NCBI GenBank assembly: GCA_023299965.1
Contig: JALZVN010000314.1
Location: 1 to 5,824, forward strand
Origin: Saprospiraceae bacterium
GTDB lineage: Bacteria; Bacteroidota; Bacteroidia; Chitinophagales; Saprospiraceae
Length of the DNA stretch: 5,824 bases
Direction: 5' to 3'
In this document: positions 1 to 5,824 of the stretch, piece after piece
How positions within the stretch are numbered: the first letter of the stretch is position 1
Layout of the letters: each line of letters starts with the position of its first letter
Notes under the pieces: generated by a model
Told to the model about the DNA's origin: nothing
Databases searched by the model: none
What the model saw: the letters and a program-made list of their open reading frames with translations, nothing else
Position numbers and translations under genes: made by a program

Positions 1-359
1 CCCTGTATATAGCGTACACTTATCTGATGGTGTGAGGTGTCAGCGACTACCTTGCCATTGTGATAAATAATAATCTGAGGCGACTGATGAATGACTCCTG
101 TAAACGTAGCTATCTCGTTAGAAACGCTTCTATAACTTAATAAATCTAGGTAGTGCAAGTCAGCCTGATCAGCTAATGGTGTCCAATCTTCCTGCAAGCC
201 TGCCTTCGCTCTAGCGCTTATACCACAGCTAGTGCTATCCTTAAAGATGATTTGTGGCTTGTCGTATGACGCCTTAACAATTGTGTCTAGTTGATCTGTA
301 TCGTTAAGCATAATCCATTTGCTAGGAAAGGAATTTACGCTTCTATTAAATAGTCCCAT
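1..359 (-). CDS. ytxJ: YtxJ-like bacillithiol-system thioredoxin-fold protein, 3' end beyond window
   Basis: I translated this frame by hand from the ATG at 359-357. It stays open for 119 residues to the left edge, so the stop codon is missing from the window. The protein matches what I know of the YtxJ (DUF2847) family: a thioredoxin-like fold thought to act on bacillithiol mixed disulfides. Visible hallmarks are FKDSTSCGIS at residues 39-48 (single reactive cysteine C45, where relatives have HSTxCxIS), YLDLLSYRSVSNEIA at 70-84, a cis-Pro-type segment HQSPQIIIY at 91-99, and NGKVV..TSHHQIS at 101-114. The family is usually about 110-130 residues, so only a few C-terminal residues should be missing. 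It lies 60 bases downstream of the symporter stop on the same strand. The upstream leader is very AT-rich with no Shine-Dalgarno site. The function is inferred from family resemblance only. Confidence 0.85.
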   Translation of the reverse strand, partial: MGLFNRSVNSFPSKWIMLNDTDQLDTIVKASYDKPQIIFKDSTSCGISARAKAGLQEDWTPLADQADLHYLDLLSYRSVSNEIATFTGVIHQSPQIIIYHNGKVVADTSHHQISVRYIQ

Positions 360-419
360 ATTAATTATTAATCGTTTTGAAATTGAATTAGTTCAAATAA
401 AATGACTTTTTGTGATAAA

Positions 420-1988
420 CTATTGTAAATCGAGAGACTTATCGTTGCTAATAGCAAATAATCCTAAAAAGGTCAATATCCCATTGAGTAAAATGATTAG
501 AAAACCTAGTGAAAACTCAGTATCGAATAGCAGAGGAATGAAGAGGTCATTTTCATTGAGAAAGTAGGATAATACGGGAGATAGAAGGCAAATAGGAATA
601 ACTAAGGCGTTGTTTATTTGACGCTTAGTAAGGATCCCAAAAGAGAATAAGCCTAATAGTGGGCCATAGGTATAGCCCGCAATCTTGAAAAGGTCATTGA
701 TAATAGCATCGTTGCTGATCGCATGAAATAGTATAATGACTACAAATAAGGTCGCTGAAAAGCCTAGGTGAACTAAGCGTCTGGTCTTCTTATTGTTTGG
801 GTTGTCTTTGTCTTTTTCAAAGCCTAAAAAGTCAACACAAAAAGAGGTGGTTAGAGAGGTCAATGCGGAGTCTGCACTGGAGTAGGCGGCTGCGATTATT
901 CCTAAAATAAAGGCTATACCAGCTACCGGACTTAGATGTTGTAAGGCTATTACTGGATAAAGTAAGTCTGTTTTGAGGCTCACGTCACCTGCTGCATTGG
1001 TAGCCGTGGGTATTTCTAAACCAATTTGGGCCCCATAGATATACAGCAGTGCCCCTAAACCAAGGAATAGCATATTGACAAATATTAAAATAGTCGCAAA
1101 GGTGATCATATTGATCTTTGCTTCTTTAAGATTTCTACAGGATAGATTCTTTTGCATCATGTCCTGATCCAGCCCAGTCATCACGATAGTAATCAAGGCA
1201 CCACTAATAAACTGCTTGAAGAAGTTGTTGGGATCGCTCCATCCATTCTCAAAGAAGAAAATCTGTCCATATTGACTACTAGAAATATTGCTAATCACTT
1301 CTCCAAGGCTTTGCCCCATCTTGTCTGAGATGGCGTACACGGTGAAAGCAGCTGCACCTAGCATAAAAAGTGTTTGTAGTGTATCTGTGATGACAATGGT
1401 CTTAATCCCTCCTCTGTAAGTATATAGCCAAATTAAGGCTATGGTGACCCCTACTGTCAGCCAAAAAGGAATGCTAATCTGAGTCATATTGCAAACCGTC
1501 TGGAAGACAATGGCGACTAGATATAATCTGAAAGAGGCTCCTATAATACGGGATAAGAGGAAATAGGCTGCTCCTATCTTATAGGCATTGGTGCCGAAGC
1601 GCTGCTCCAAGTAAGTGTATATACTGGTAAGTTGAAGTCTATAATATAAAGGAAGTAAGACTAAGGATATCACTACATACCCTAGGAAGTATCCAAAGAC
1701 CATTTGCATATAGGAAAAGGCAATATTGCTCTTGTAAGCTGCTTTTCCGGTGATGCTTGAGTATACTTCTGGGAATGCTCCCACTGCCCCTGGTATAGAT
1801 ATAAAGGTGACCCCTGAAAGAGAAGCTCCTATCATCCCAAAGGCAACTAAATACCATTTAGAATTTCTATTGGCTGTGAAAAAAGCATCTTGGTCGGCAT
1901 CTTTACCAGTGATGTAAGAAATAAAGAATAGACCCAAGAAGTAGAGTCCTATCACAGTAAAAATCAAAGAGGCACTTAACCCAGTCAT
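420..1988 (-). CDS. Sodium:solute symporter (SSS family), inner-membrane transporter
   Basis: A 522-residue polytopic membrane protein with roughly 13 hydrophobic segments, starting at residues 7-26 and 46-67, with the last near 491-514. Length and layout fit the SSS (SLC5-like, LeuT-fold) family, which couples Na+ entry to solute uptake. Signature stretches are YTYRGGIKTIVITDTLQT at 189-206, TGLDQDMMQKNLSC at 271-284, and AAAYSSADSALTSLTTSF at 366-383. In the last one, S370/S371 and A367 line up with the Na2-site residues S364/S365 and A361 of Vibrio SGLT, so Na+ binding looks intact. The ATG start at 1988 places TM1 immediately after a short N-terminus, as expected. The substrate cannot be read from sequence; the family carries sugars, amino acids, vitamins, sialic acid and others. 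It sits 69 bases downstream of upp and 60 bases upstream of the ytxJ-like gene, and could be co-transcribed with both. Confidence 0.93.
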   Translation of the reverse strand: MTGLSASLIFTVIGLYFLGLFFISYITGKDADQDAFFTANRNSKWYLVAFGMIGASLSGVTFISIPGAVGAFPEVYSSITGKAAYKSNIAFSYMQMVFGYFLGYVVISLVLLPLYYRLQLTSIYTYLEQRFGTNAYKIGAAYFLLSRIIGASFRLYLVAIVFQTVCNMTQISIPFWLTVGVTIALIWLYTYRGGIKTIVITDTLQTLFMLGAAAFTVYAISDKMGQSLGEVISNISSSQYGQIFFFENGWSDPNNFFKQFISGALITIVMTGLDQDMMQKNLSCRNLKEAKINMITFATILIFVNMLFLGLGALLYIYGAQIGLEIPTATNAAGDVSLKTDLLYPVIALQHLSPVAGIAFILGIIAAAYSSADSALTSLTTSFCVDFLGFEKDKDNPNNKKTRRLVHLGFSATLFVVIILFHAISNDAIINDLFKIAGYTYGPLLGLFSFGILTKRQINNALVIPICLLSPVLSYFLNENDLFIPLLFDTEFSLGFLIILLNGILTFLGLFAISNDKSLDLQ

Positions 1989-2057
1989 ATTGCTATATTG
2001 AGTAGCTTTAAATTAGAAATGCAAGATAGTATAATCTCCTTGCTTTAAGGGAGCCTT

Positions 2058-2708
2058 TTATGATTGAACTTTGGGACCGAAGCTTAAATCTCCTGCGTCG
2101 CCTAAGCCTGGTACGATATATGATTTGGCTGTCAATTCTTCGTCTATTGCGCCAGTCCAAATGGTAGCTTTACTATATATGCGCCTAATGTAATCCAAAC
2201 CTGGTCGAGAAGCAATAGCAGTCACTACGTGGATTTTTTTAGGCGTTCCATGTTCAAGTAGACTTTTGAGCGCTGCATCAATAGATGCACCTGTAGCCAA
2301 CATTGGATCACATATTACGATTGTAGCGTCTTGAAGGTCTGGACAAGAAACATTTTGTAAATTGATGTCAAAGGAACCATCCTTATGATGCCTTCTGTAG
2401 GCAGATACAAAGGCACTGTCTGCTTGATCAAAATAATGTAGCATACCATTGTGCATAGGCATACCTGCTCGTAGAATGTTAGCTACTATAATTCTATCTA
2501 TACAAGTTTGTACTTTGGCGATGCCTAATGGAGTTTCGGTTTCTGTTTCTTTGTACGCTAAGGTGCGGCTAATCTCATAAGCAAATACTTCAGCAATTCG
2601 CTCTAGATTTCTGCGGAAACGCATTCTGTCCTTTTGGATATGCACATCTCTTAACTCTGCTACAAATCGAGAGACTACGGAATTGGTATTTTGAAAATTG
2701 TGGACCAT
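2058..2708 (-). CDS. upp: Uracil phosphoribosyltransferase
   Basis: Cytosolic pyrimidine salvage enzyme that makes UMP and pyrophosphate from uracil and PRPP. Numbered from the ATG at 2708 (216 residues), it has RFRRNLERIAEVFAYEIS at 30-47, the ILRAGMPM segment at 78-85, the PRPP-binding motif DPMLATG at 134-140 preceded by hydrophobic ATIVIC, and the uracil-binding loop YIVPGLGDAGD at 197-207, which closely matches YIIPGLGDAGD of the E. coli enzyme. The frame also allows a TTG start at 2726, but a TAG codon lies immediately upstream of it. I recall Bacteroidota Upp proteins beginning MVHN..., exactly as this ATG gives, so I chose 2708. No Shine-Dalgarno site is visible. The gene begins 54 bases after the deacetylase-family stop and ends 69 bases before the symporter. 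All key residues are present, so it should be functional. Confidence 0.96.
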   Translation of the reverse strand: MVHNFQNTNSVVSRFVAELRDVHIQKDRMRFRRNLERIAEVFAYEISRTLAYKETETETPLGIAKVQTCIDRIIVANILRAGMPMHNGMLHYFDQADSAFVSAYRRHHKDGSFDINLQNVSCPDLQDATIVICDPMLATGASIDAALKSLLEHGTPKKIHVVTAIASRPGLDYIRRIYSKATIWTGAIDEELTAKSYIVPGLGDAGDLSFGPKVQS

Positions 2709-2762
2709 CTGCTTTGATTTTACCAACTAGGAAAGTGAAAATAAAGGCGCTATTATATAGGG

Positions 2763-4064
2763 TCAATAACGAGCGTAAGATAACATTTCTTCAAATACTT
2801 TTTCCCACCCTTGCCATTGATGATCGAAGGAGCTGTTGTGCCAAATAGGGATACAGCTACCTCCGTATTTCTTACAAGTATCTATGATTTTTCGGACTTC
2901 TTTACTGGCTAATTCAGGGTCGTATTGAAGATAGTTTTTTAATGTCACATCCATGATTTGAAATGGGTGGATGATCAATGAAGTCTGTACCTCTTTTTCT
3001 AAATCGTACCAAGGTGTGGGTATGGAGAGCCCATTTCTAAACCCTAGTCTATCTGGATATCCCATACTGTAGTCAGCATGAATGTTTTGTGCTAGTAATC
3101 GGCGATAGGTCTCGGGGAATTTTAACCTCACATAATGTTGCCTACTATGTGTAATCGGTTTATCTACGATACTGTGGAGGGTGTTCAGTTCTGCTTCTAA
3201 GTATTGTTCGGAGTAGTAGGATGGATGGATGCCCACTTTATTTTTCTGGCTAACCTTTTTGATGAGCGCCATGAAGTTCTGATTTGCCGGAGAGGTGTTT
3301 TTGTCATATTCGCTATGTTTGGCTACTAAGAAGAAGTAAATGGGTTTTAGTCCATGTTGCTGGCATTGTCTGGACAAATACTCGAAAGTATCGAAGGGAT
3401 CTTTGGTGCTGCCATTTATAGTGTTCCATCTTTTTTGGACATCCGTGAGATTTAATTGCAGTAAACTTTTAAGACTTGCGCCAATCATGCGATACCATCC
3501 CTTTTCTTTGTATGACCATGCCATATCGATATCAAAGGTGGGGGTGAATGAGTAGGTTGGTACTATACATTTTAGGTTAGGAAATTTTTCTACAAGCGCA
3601 TCTTTTAGCATATGTGCCCATATTTGGACAATGGGTATATCTAATACTTTTAAGTCATTTTGTATGGATGCATGGGCTGGAAAACGCTGATGCGCGTCAA
3701 GTTGTTGACTATTGTATTCTTCGTACCTACTAATTATATAAAAAGATGCAGCTAATAGATCAAAGGGGAGATCTCCACCTTGGGTAAGGAAAAGAAGAGG
3801 GAAGTTGCCTTTCTTATCAAATGAAGGTTGGTGAGCCTTTATTTCGGTTTCAAACAAAAGTTCATCCGGTACAATATGTAGAGAATTTTCTATCTTTAGA
3901 TGGCTATAGTTGATTTTTGGACCCTTTATTTGTTCAAAATCCTCTTGATCAGGGGAGTATTCTAGATCCAGCCCAAGCAATAACTCAAAAACTACATAGT
4001 TAACAAACTGTAGTCTTGGGGATATCCTACTCGTATGTATTGTTAGAAGGTCTTTTCTATGCAA
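2763..4064 (-). CDS. Polysaccharide deacetylase (NodB/CE4-like) family protein
   Basis: A 433-residue protein with no clear signal peptide. It resembles a Bacteroidota group annotated as polysaccharide deacetylase family, with a family-specific N-terminal half and a NodB-like metal-dependent deacetylase half. Visible elements are SRYEEY at 112-117, TPTFDIDMAW at 174-183 (candidate catalytic base and metal aspartates D178/D180), KVGIHPSYYS at 276-285 (H280), SRQHYVRLKFP at 307-317, DYSMGYPDRLGFRNG at 331-345, IIHPFQIMDVTL at 364-375 (H366, D372) and IPIWHNSSF at 405-413 (H409). The second classical CE4 motif (HxxxH) is reduced to HPSYY, so activity and substrate are uncertain. The only plausible start is TTG at 4064: the next upstream in-frame codons are CTT, CTG, TAT, AAA, TCC, CTA and then TAA. 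The true N-terminus may differ by a few residues. It is the first gene of the minus-strand run, facing the divergent GTPase module. Confidence 0.8.
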   Translation of the reverse strand: MHRKDLLTIHTSRISPRLQFVNYVVFELLLGLDLEYSPDQEDFEQIKGPKINYSHLKIENSLHIVPDELLFETEIKAHQPSFDKKGNFPLLFLTQGGDLPFDLLAASFYIISRYEEYNSQQLDAHQRFPAHASIQNDLKVLDIPIVQIWAHMLKDALVEKFPNLKCIVPTYSFTPTFDIDMAWSYKEKGWYRMIGASLKSLLQLNLTDVQKRWNTINGSTKDPFDTFEYLSRQCQQHGLKPIYFFLVAKHSEYDKNTSPANQNFMALIKKVSQKNKVGIHPSYYSEQYLEAELNTLHSIVDKPITHSRQHYVRLKFPETYRRLLAQNIHADYSMGYPDRLGFRNGLSIPTPWYDLEKEVQTSLIIHPFQIMDVTLKNYLQYDPELASKEVRKIIDTCKKYGGSCIPIWHNSSFDHQWQGWEKVFEEMLSYARY

Positions 4065-4216
4065 AAGCAGATATTTGGATAGTTACGTGCCGTCGAAACC
4101 AAGATTTATTTATTGCGTTCGATTATAAAAAGGTGTAGCACGAATTTTATTGCTGACGCAGTAATTATATGCTATAATCCTCCAATTTATTAAAAAATCC
4201 TAGTAAGATATTGATA
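4065..4216. other. Divergent intergenic region between the two gene runs
   Basis: These 152 AT-rich bases separate the minus-strand deacetylase-family gene from the plus-strand coiled-coil gene, so promoters for both runs should lie here. The rightward promoter is listed separately. For the leftward gene only a TATAAT-like hexamer is visible on the minus strand at 4127-4122, about 58 bases from the TTG start, with no matching -35 element. The typical Bacteroidota TAnnTTTG -7 element was not found on either strand by eye. A 5-base inverted repeat (cgtgc at 4086-4090, gcacg at 4138-4142) is too short to interpret. I see no small gene, RNA gene or terminator here. Confidence 0.6.
4150..4178 (+). 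promoter_or_regulatory. Putative sigma70-like promoter with extended -10
   Basis: The plus strand has TTGCTG at 4150-4155, a 17-base spacer, and a perfect TATAAT at 4173-4178 preceded by TG in the extended -10 position (TGCTATAAT, 4170-4178). Transcription would begin near 4185, giving a leader of about 32 bases before the ATG at 4217. The position is right for driving the coiled-coil, Roadblock-like and GTPase genes together. The caveat is that housekeeping promoters in Bacteroidota usually follow a different consensus (TTG and TAnnTTTG), so in AT-rich DNA this may be a chance match. Confidence 0.4.
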
Positions 4217-4573
4217 ATGGGTGATAAAAAGCTTAAAAATAAGCAGATTGAGATTGGTGAAATTAGTGCTATTCGTGAAATTTTAATGGGAGATAAGCTA
4301 TCTGAGTTTGAACACAGATTGAACTTTCTGGAAAACGAAGTAGTGATAATGAGGTCAGAAATAGACCACTCTATAAAGGACTTAAAACATGTTATAAAGC
4401 AAAATGGAAAGAACTTAAGGGGAGAATTACTCAGAAAAATTGTAGATTTAGAGAATAGGTTGGTCAAAGGACAGGATAAAACTGCTCAAAGACTTAAGAA
4501 AGATAGATTAGATCAAGCTCAAAATCTGTCGAAGTTATTCTTAAAAATAGGTAAGGAGATAAAACCTAAATAG
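4217..4573 (+). CDS. Small lysine-rich coiled-coil protein, first gene of GTPase module
   Basis: A 118-residue, highly charged protein, predicted almost entirely helical, with no signal peptide or membrane segment, hence probably cytosolic. I do not recognise a named family. The ATG at 4217 is preferred over the in-frame TTG at 4211 because it is the standard codon and the two are only two codons apart. Residues 19-39 carry IREILMGDK followed by LSEFEHRLNFLE. This resembles residues 19-39 of the next gene's product (LKDILL...KELDEI) and, from memory, the N-terminal LRELLLGPE..RLEELE segment of certain OmpA-family proteins. Residues 40-118 show heptad-like hydrophobic spacing, typical of a coiled coil. 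The stop is 14 bases before the next start, so it is very likely in the same operon. A role as an oligomerisation or docking partner of the Roadblock-like protein is inference. Retention of the frame beside two conserved genes supports it being real. Confidence 0.8.
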   Translation: MGDKKLKNKQIEIGEISAIREILMGDKLSEFEHRLNFLENEVVIMRSEIDHSIKDLKHVIKQNGKNLRGELLRKIVDLENRLVKGQDKTAQRLKKDRLDQAQNLSKLFLKIGKEIKPK

Positions 4574-4587
4574 ATTGAATAGATCGA

Positions 4588-5406
4588 ATGACTCAAGGGA
4601 CGAATAGAATAAAGACTGCTGATGACATTGCCTTGGAAAAGTTGAAAGATATTCTTCTAAGAAATGACCGTAAGGAATTGGATGAAATACGTTCTATTCT
4701 TAACGATCAAAACAAGTTGGCGGAAAAGGTTAATCCCATCCTGCGTGAACATTTTCAATTTTTAAAGGATAATTTTTCCTCTGATTATGAGACCATTATC
4801 AATGATTTGGTTGATAAGAAACTCAAGCAAAGTGAAAAAGAATTACTTGATTTGATTTACCCTTCTTTAGGGAAGATGATTAGTAAATATGTTACTCTAC
4901 AAATGTCATCACTGAAAGAGAGCATTGAGGAGTCTGTAAAATCAAGTTTTTCATTTACTAGGTCATTTACATCCTTTTTTACTGGTGTGAAGGAAAGTGA
5001 GTTGATCATAAAAGATGCTGTAGTGTCTACCATAGAAGAGGTATATGTAATCCAACGAGATTCAGGATTACTTATAGGTAGTGCATCTAAGAATAACTCA
5101 ATGGATGACGAGGTGATTGCAGGCATGTTGACGGCCATTAAATCTTTTGTAGAGGATGCTTTTAATACGGAATCTCAAGATTTAGAGGTGATAGAATATG
5201 GAAGCTACAAACTTGTGATTCGTTCTTATTATTCCTTTTATATAGCAATGGCTATCAGCGGAGCGATGAGTACAAACGAGCAAGTAGAAGTGCAAGAGCG
5301 GATAGATACATTCGCAAGTTATAAAATGAAATTATTTAAGGGTAGATTTGATAGTTCTAAGTATGAGATATCAAAACAATTAGAGCAAGATTTTATTGAT
5401 TTATAG
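4588..5406 (+). CDS. Stand-alone helical plus Roadblock/LC7-like protein, candidate GTPase regulator
   Basis: A 272-residue soluble protein. Residues 10-120 look helical: LKDILL..DRKELDEI at 19-34, KLAEKVNPILREH at 43-55, and YPSLGKMISKYV..QMSSLKESIEESV at 91-117. A Ser/Phe/Thr-rich linker (119-133) follows. Residues 136-250 then show the order helix (136-149), beta pair IEEVYVIQRDSGLLIG (149-164), helix DDEVIAGMLTAIKSFVEDAF (173-192), three strands LEVIEYGSYKLVIRSYYSF (199-217) and IAMAISG (219-225), and a final helix. That fits a Roadblock/LC7-like fold. From memory, the whole layout matches the cytosolic half of bacterial OmpA-family proteins (YPVMGPAI..., VEQVFLIHRETGLLL..., DLVSGMLTAIQDFV...), but no transmembrane segment or OmpA domain follows here. 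Roadblock proteins such as MglB bind Ras-like GTPases, and a GTPase gene begins 53 bases downstream. A role as its regulator or effector is inferred. Confidence 0.82.
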   Translation: MTQGTNRIKTADDIALEKLKDILLRNDRKELDEIRSILNDQNKLAEKVNPILREHFQFLKDNFSSDYETIINDLVDKKLKQSEKELLDLIYPSLGKMISKYVTLQMSSLKESIEESVKSSFSFTRSFTSFFTGVKESELIIKDAVVSTIEEVYVIQRDSGLLIGSASKNNSMDDEVIAGMLTAIKSFVEDAFNTESQDLEVIEYGSYKLVIRSYYSFYIAMAISGAMSTNEQVEVQERIDTFASYKMKLFKGRFDSSKYEISKQLEQDFIDL

Positions 5407-5459
5407 AAAGTTTATCTTATAATTAAACATTTTTAGAATCGGATAATATAGAAAGACAA

Positions 5460-5824
5460 ATGATAAGTAAGAAAGTTATATTAACTGGAAGTTTCGGAGT
5501 TGGTAAAACATCTTTGTTCAATCAGTTTGTCCATCAAAAATTTAGCGATAAATATCTTACTACCATCGGTGTCAAAGTCAATAAGAAAGCCGTAGAGGTA
5601 GCTGGAGAAGAAGTGTCTCTACTAGTTTGGGATATTGCGGGAGAAGTTACTCAAGATAAAGTGCCTACTTCATATTTTTTAGGAGCAAGTGGTATTTTGT
5701 ATGTGGTTGATCTTTCTCGTCCATTGACCTTTAAAAACTCGGAAGAGGATATCAAGTACTTGAAGGAACTCTTGCCCGGTGCTATTATCAAGATAGTTGG
5801 TAACAAAAAGGACCTTTTGTCTGA
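5460..5824 (+). CDS. Ras/Rab-like small GTPase, 3' end beyond window
   Basis: Translated by hand from the ATG at 5460. The frame stays open for 121 residues to the right edge, so about a third of a typical 160-190-residue GTPase is missing. G motifs are clear: G1/P-loop GSFGVGKTS at 10-18, switch I TTIGVKV at 34-40 with T35 as the G2 threonine, G3 WDIAGE at 57-62, and G4 NKKD at 115-118. The spacing tracks human Ras almost residue for residue up to switch I. Two differences stand out: the Ras Gly12 position is F12, and the catalytic Gln61 position after DxxG is E62. This suggests slow intrinsic hydrolysis or a different activation mechanism. The purine-rich AGAAAGAC just upstream is only a weak ribosome site. 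Sequence style (YLTTIGVKV, LLVWDIAG) recalls prokaryotic Ras-superfamily proteins distinct from MglA. The upstream Roadblock-like and coiled-coil genes are probable partners. Confidence 0.92.
   Translation, partial: MISKKVILTGSFGVGKTSLFNQFVHQKFSDKYLTTIGVKVNKKAVEVAGEEVSLLVWDIAGEVTQDKVPTSYFLGASGILYVVDLSRPLTFKNSEEDIKYLKELLPGAIIKIVGNKKDLLS

Noticed and set aside
1639..1857. 72-residue minus-strand open frame in another frame of the symporter gene
   Set aside because: The overlapping symporter frame has clear SSS signatures on both sides, and this is a shadow frame.
2036..2053. Imperfect hairpin (ctcctt / aagggag, loop gcttt) just after the upp stop
   Set aside because: The stem is short with a bulge, and on the transcribed minus strand it is followed by ATTATACT rather than a T tract, so an intrinsic terminator is not supported.
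427..2676. 13-base direct repeat aaatcgagagact at 427-439 and 2664-2676
   Set aside because: Both copies lie inside coding sequence in different genes and encode different residues; no third copy or flanking similarity was seen, so chance is the simplest explanation.
2740..2765. TATAAT-like hexamer on the minus strand between the deacetylase-family gene and upp
   Set aside because: No -35 element or TAnnTTTG match at a suitable distance; such hexamers are expected by chance in AT-rich spacers.
3340..3555. 71-residue plus-strand open frame
   Set aside because: It is antisense to the deacetylase-family gene, including its conserved FDID motif, and has no independent support.
4165..4467. 100-residue minus-strand open frame, hydrophobic with many Ser/Phe/Ile
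   Set aside because: It is the complement of the lysine/glutamate-rich coiled-coil gene. Antisense reading of Lys/Glu-rich codons gives Phe/Ser/Leu runs, and the plus-strand frame has family-like motifs and operon context.
4857..5138. 93-residue minus-strand open frame
   Set aside because: It is antisense to the middle of the Roadblock-like gene and has no recognisable motif; the plus-strand protein has a coherent domain order.

Overview
The window looks like chromosomal DNA of a Bacteroidota member (a Saprospirales/Chitinophagales-like lineage is a guess). The reasons are an AT-rich base composition, starts without Shine-Dalgarno sites, a YtxJ-type bacillithiol-linked protein, a uracil phosphoribosyltransferase beginning MVHN..NTNS (the form I recall from Bacteroidota), and a polysaccharide-deacetylase-like protein of the kind common in that phylum. 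No RNA gene, insertion sequence, CRISPR array or prophage gene is visible, and no gene-free stretch exceeds 300 bases.

The left two thirds (1-4064) is a four-gene minus-strand run. In transcription order it holds a NodB/CE4-like polysaccharide deacetylase family protein, upp, a sodium:solute symporter and a ytxJ-like gene that leaves the window at base 1. Gaps are 54, 69 and 60 bases, so co-transcription is possible but not proven. The genes combine cell-surface sugar chemistry, pyrimidine salvage, Na+-coupled uptake and thiol redox, with no single obvious pathway.

A 152-base divergent intergenic region (4065-4216) carries a sigma70-like promoter with an extended -10 pointing right.

The right third (4217-5824) is a plus-strand run of three genes and is the most interesting part. 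It encodes a 118-aa lysine-rich coiled-coil protein, a 272-aa soluble protein with a helical N-terminal half and a Roadblock/LC7-like C-terminal domain, and a Ras/Rab-like small GTPase cut by the window end. The 272-aa protein resembles, from memory, the cytosolic half of a family of bacterial OmpA-domain proteins, but here it has no membrane segment and no OmpA domain. The first two proteins share an N-terminal motif at the same residue position (19). I infer a small-GTPase signalling module analogous to MglA/MglB: the GTPase is the switch, the Roadblock-like protein its regulator or effector, and the coiled-coil protein a partner that docks through the shared motif. Its cellular role is unknown; surface or envelope organisation is a guess based on the OmpA-linked relatives.
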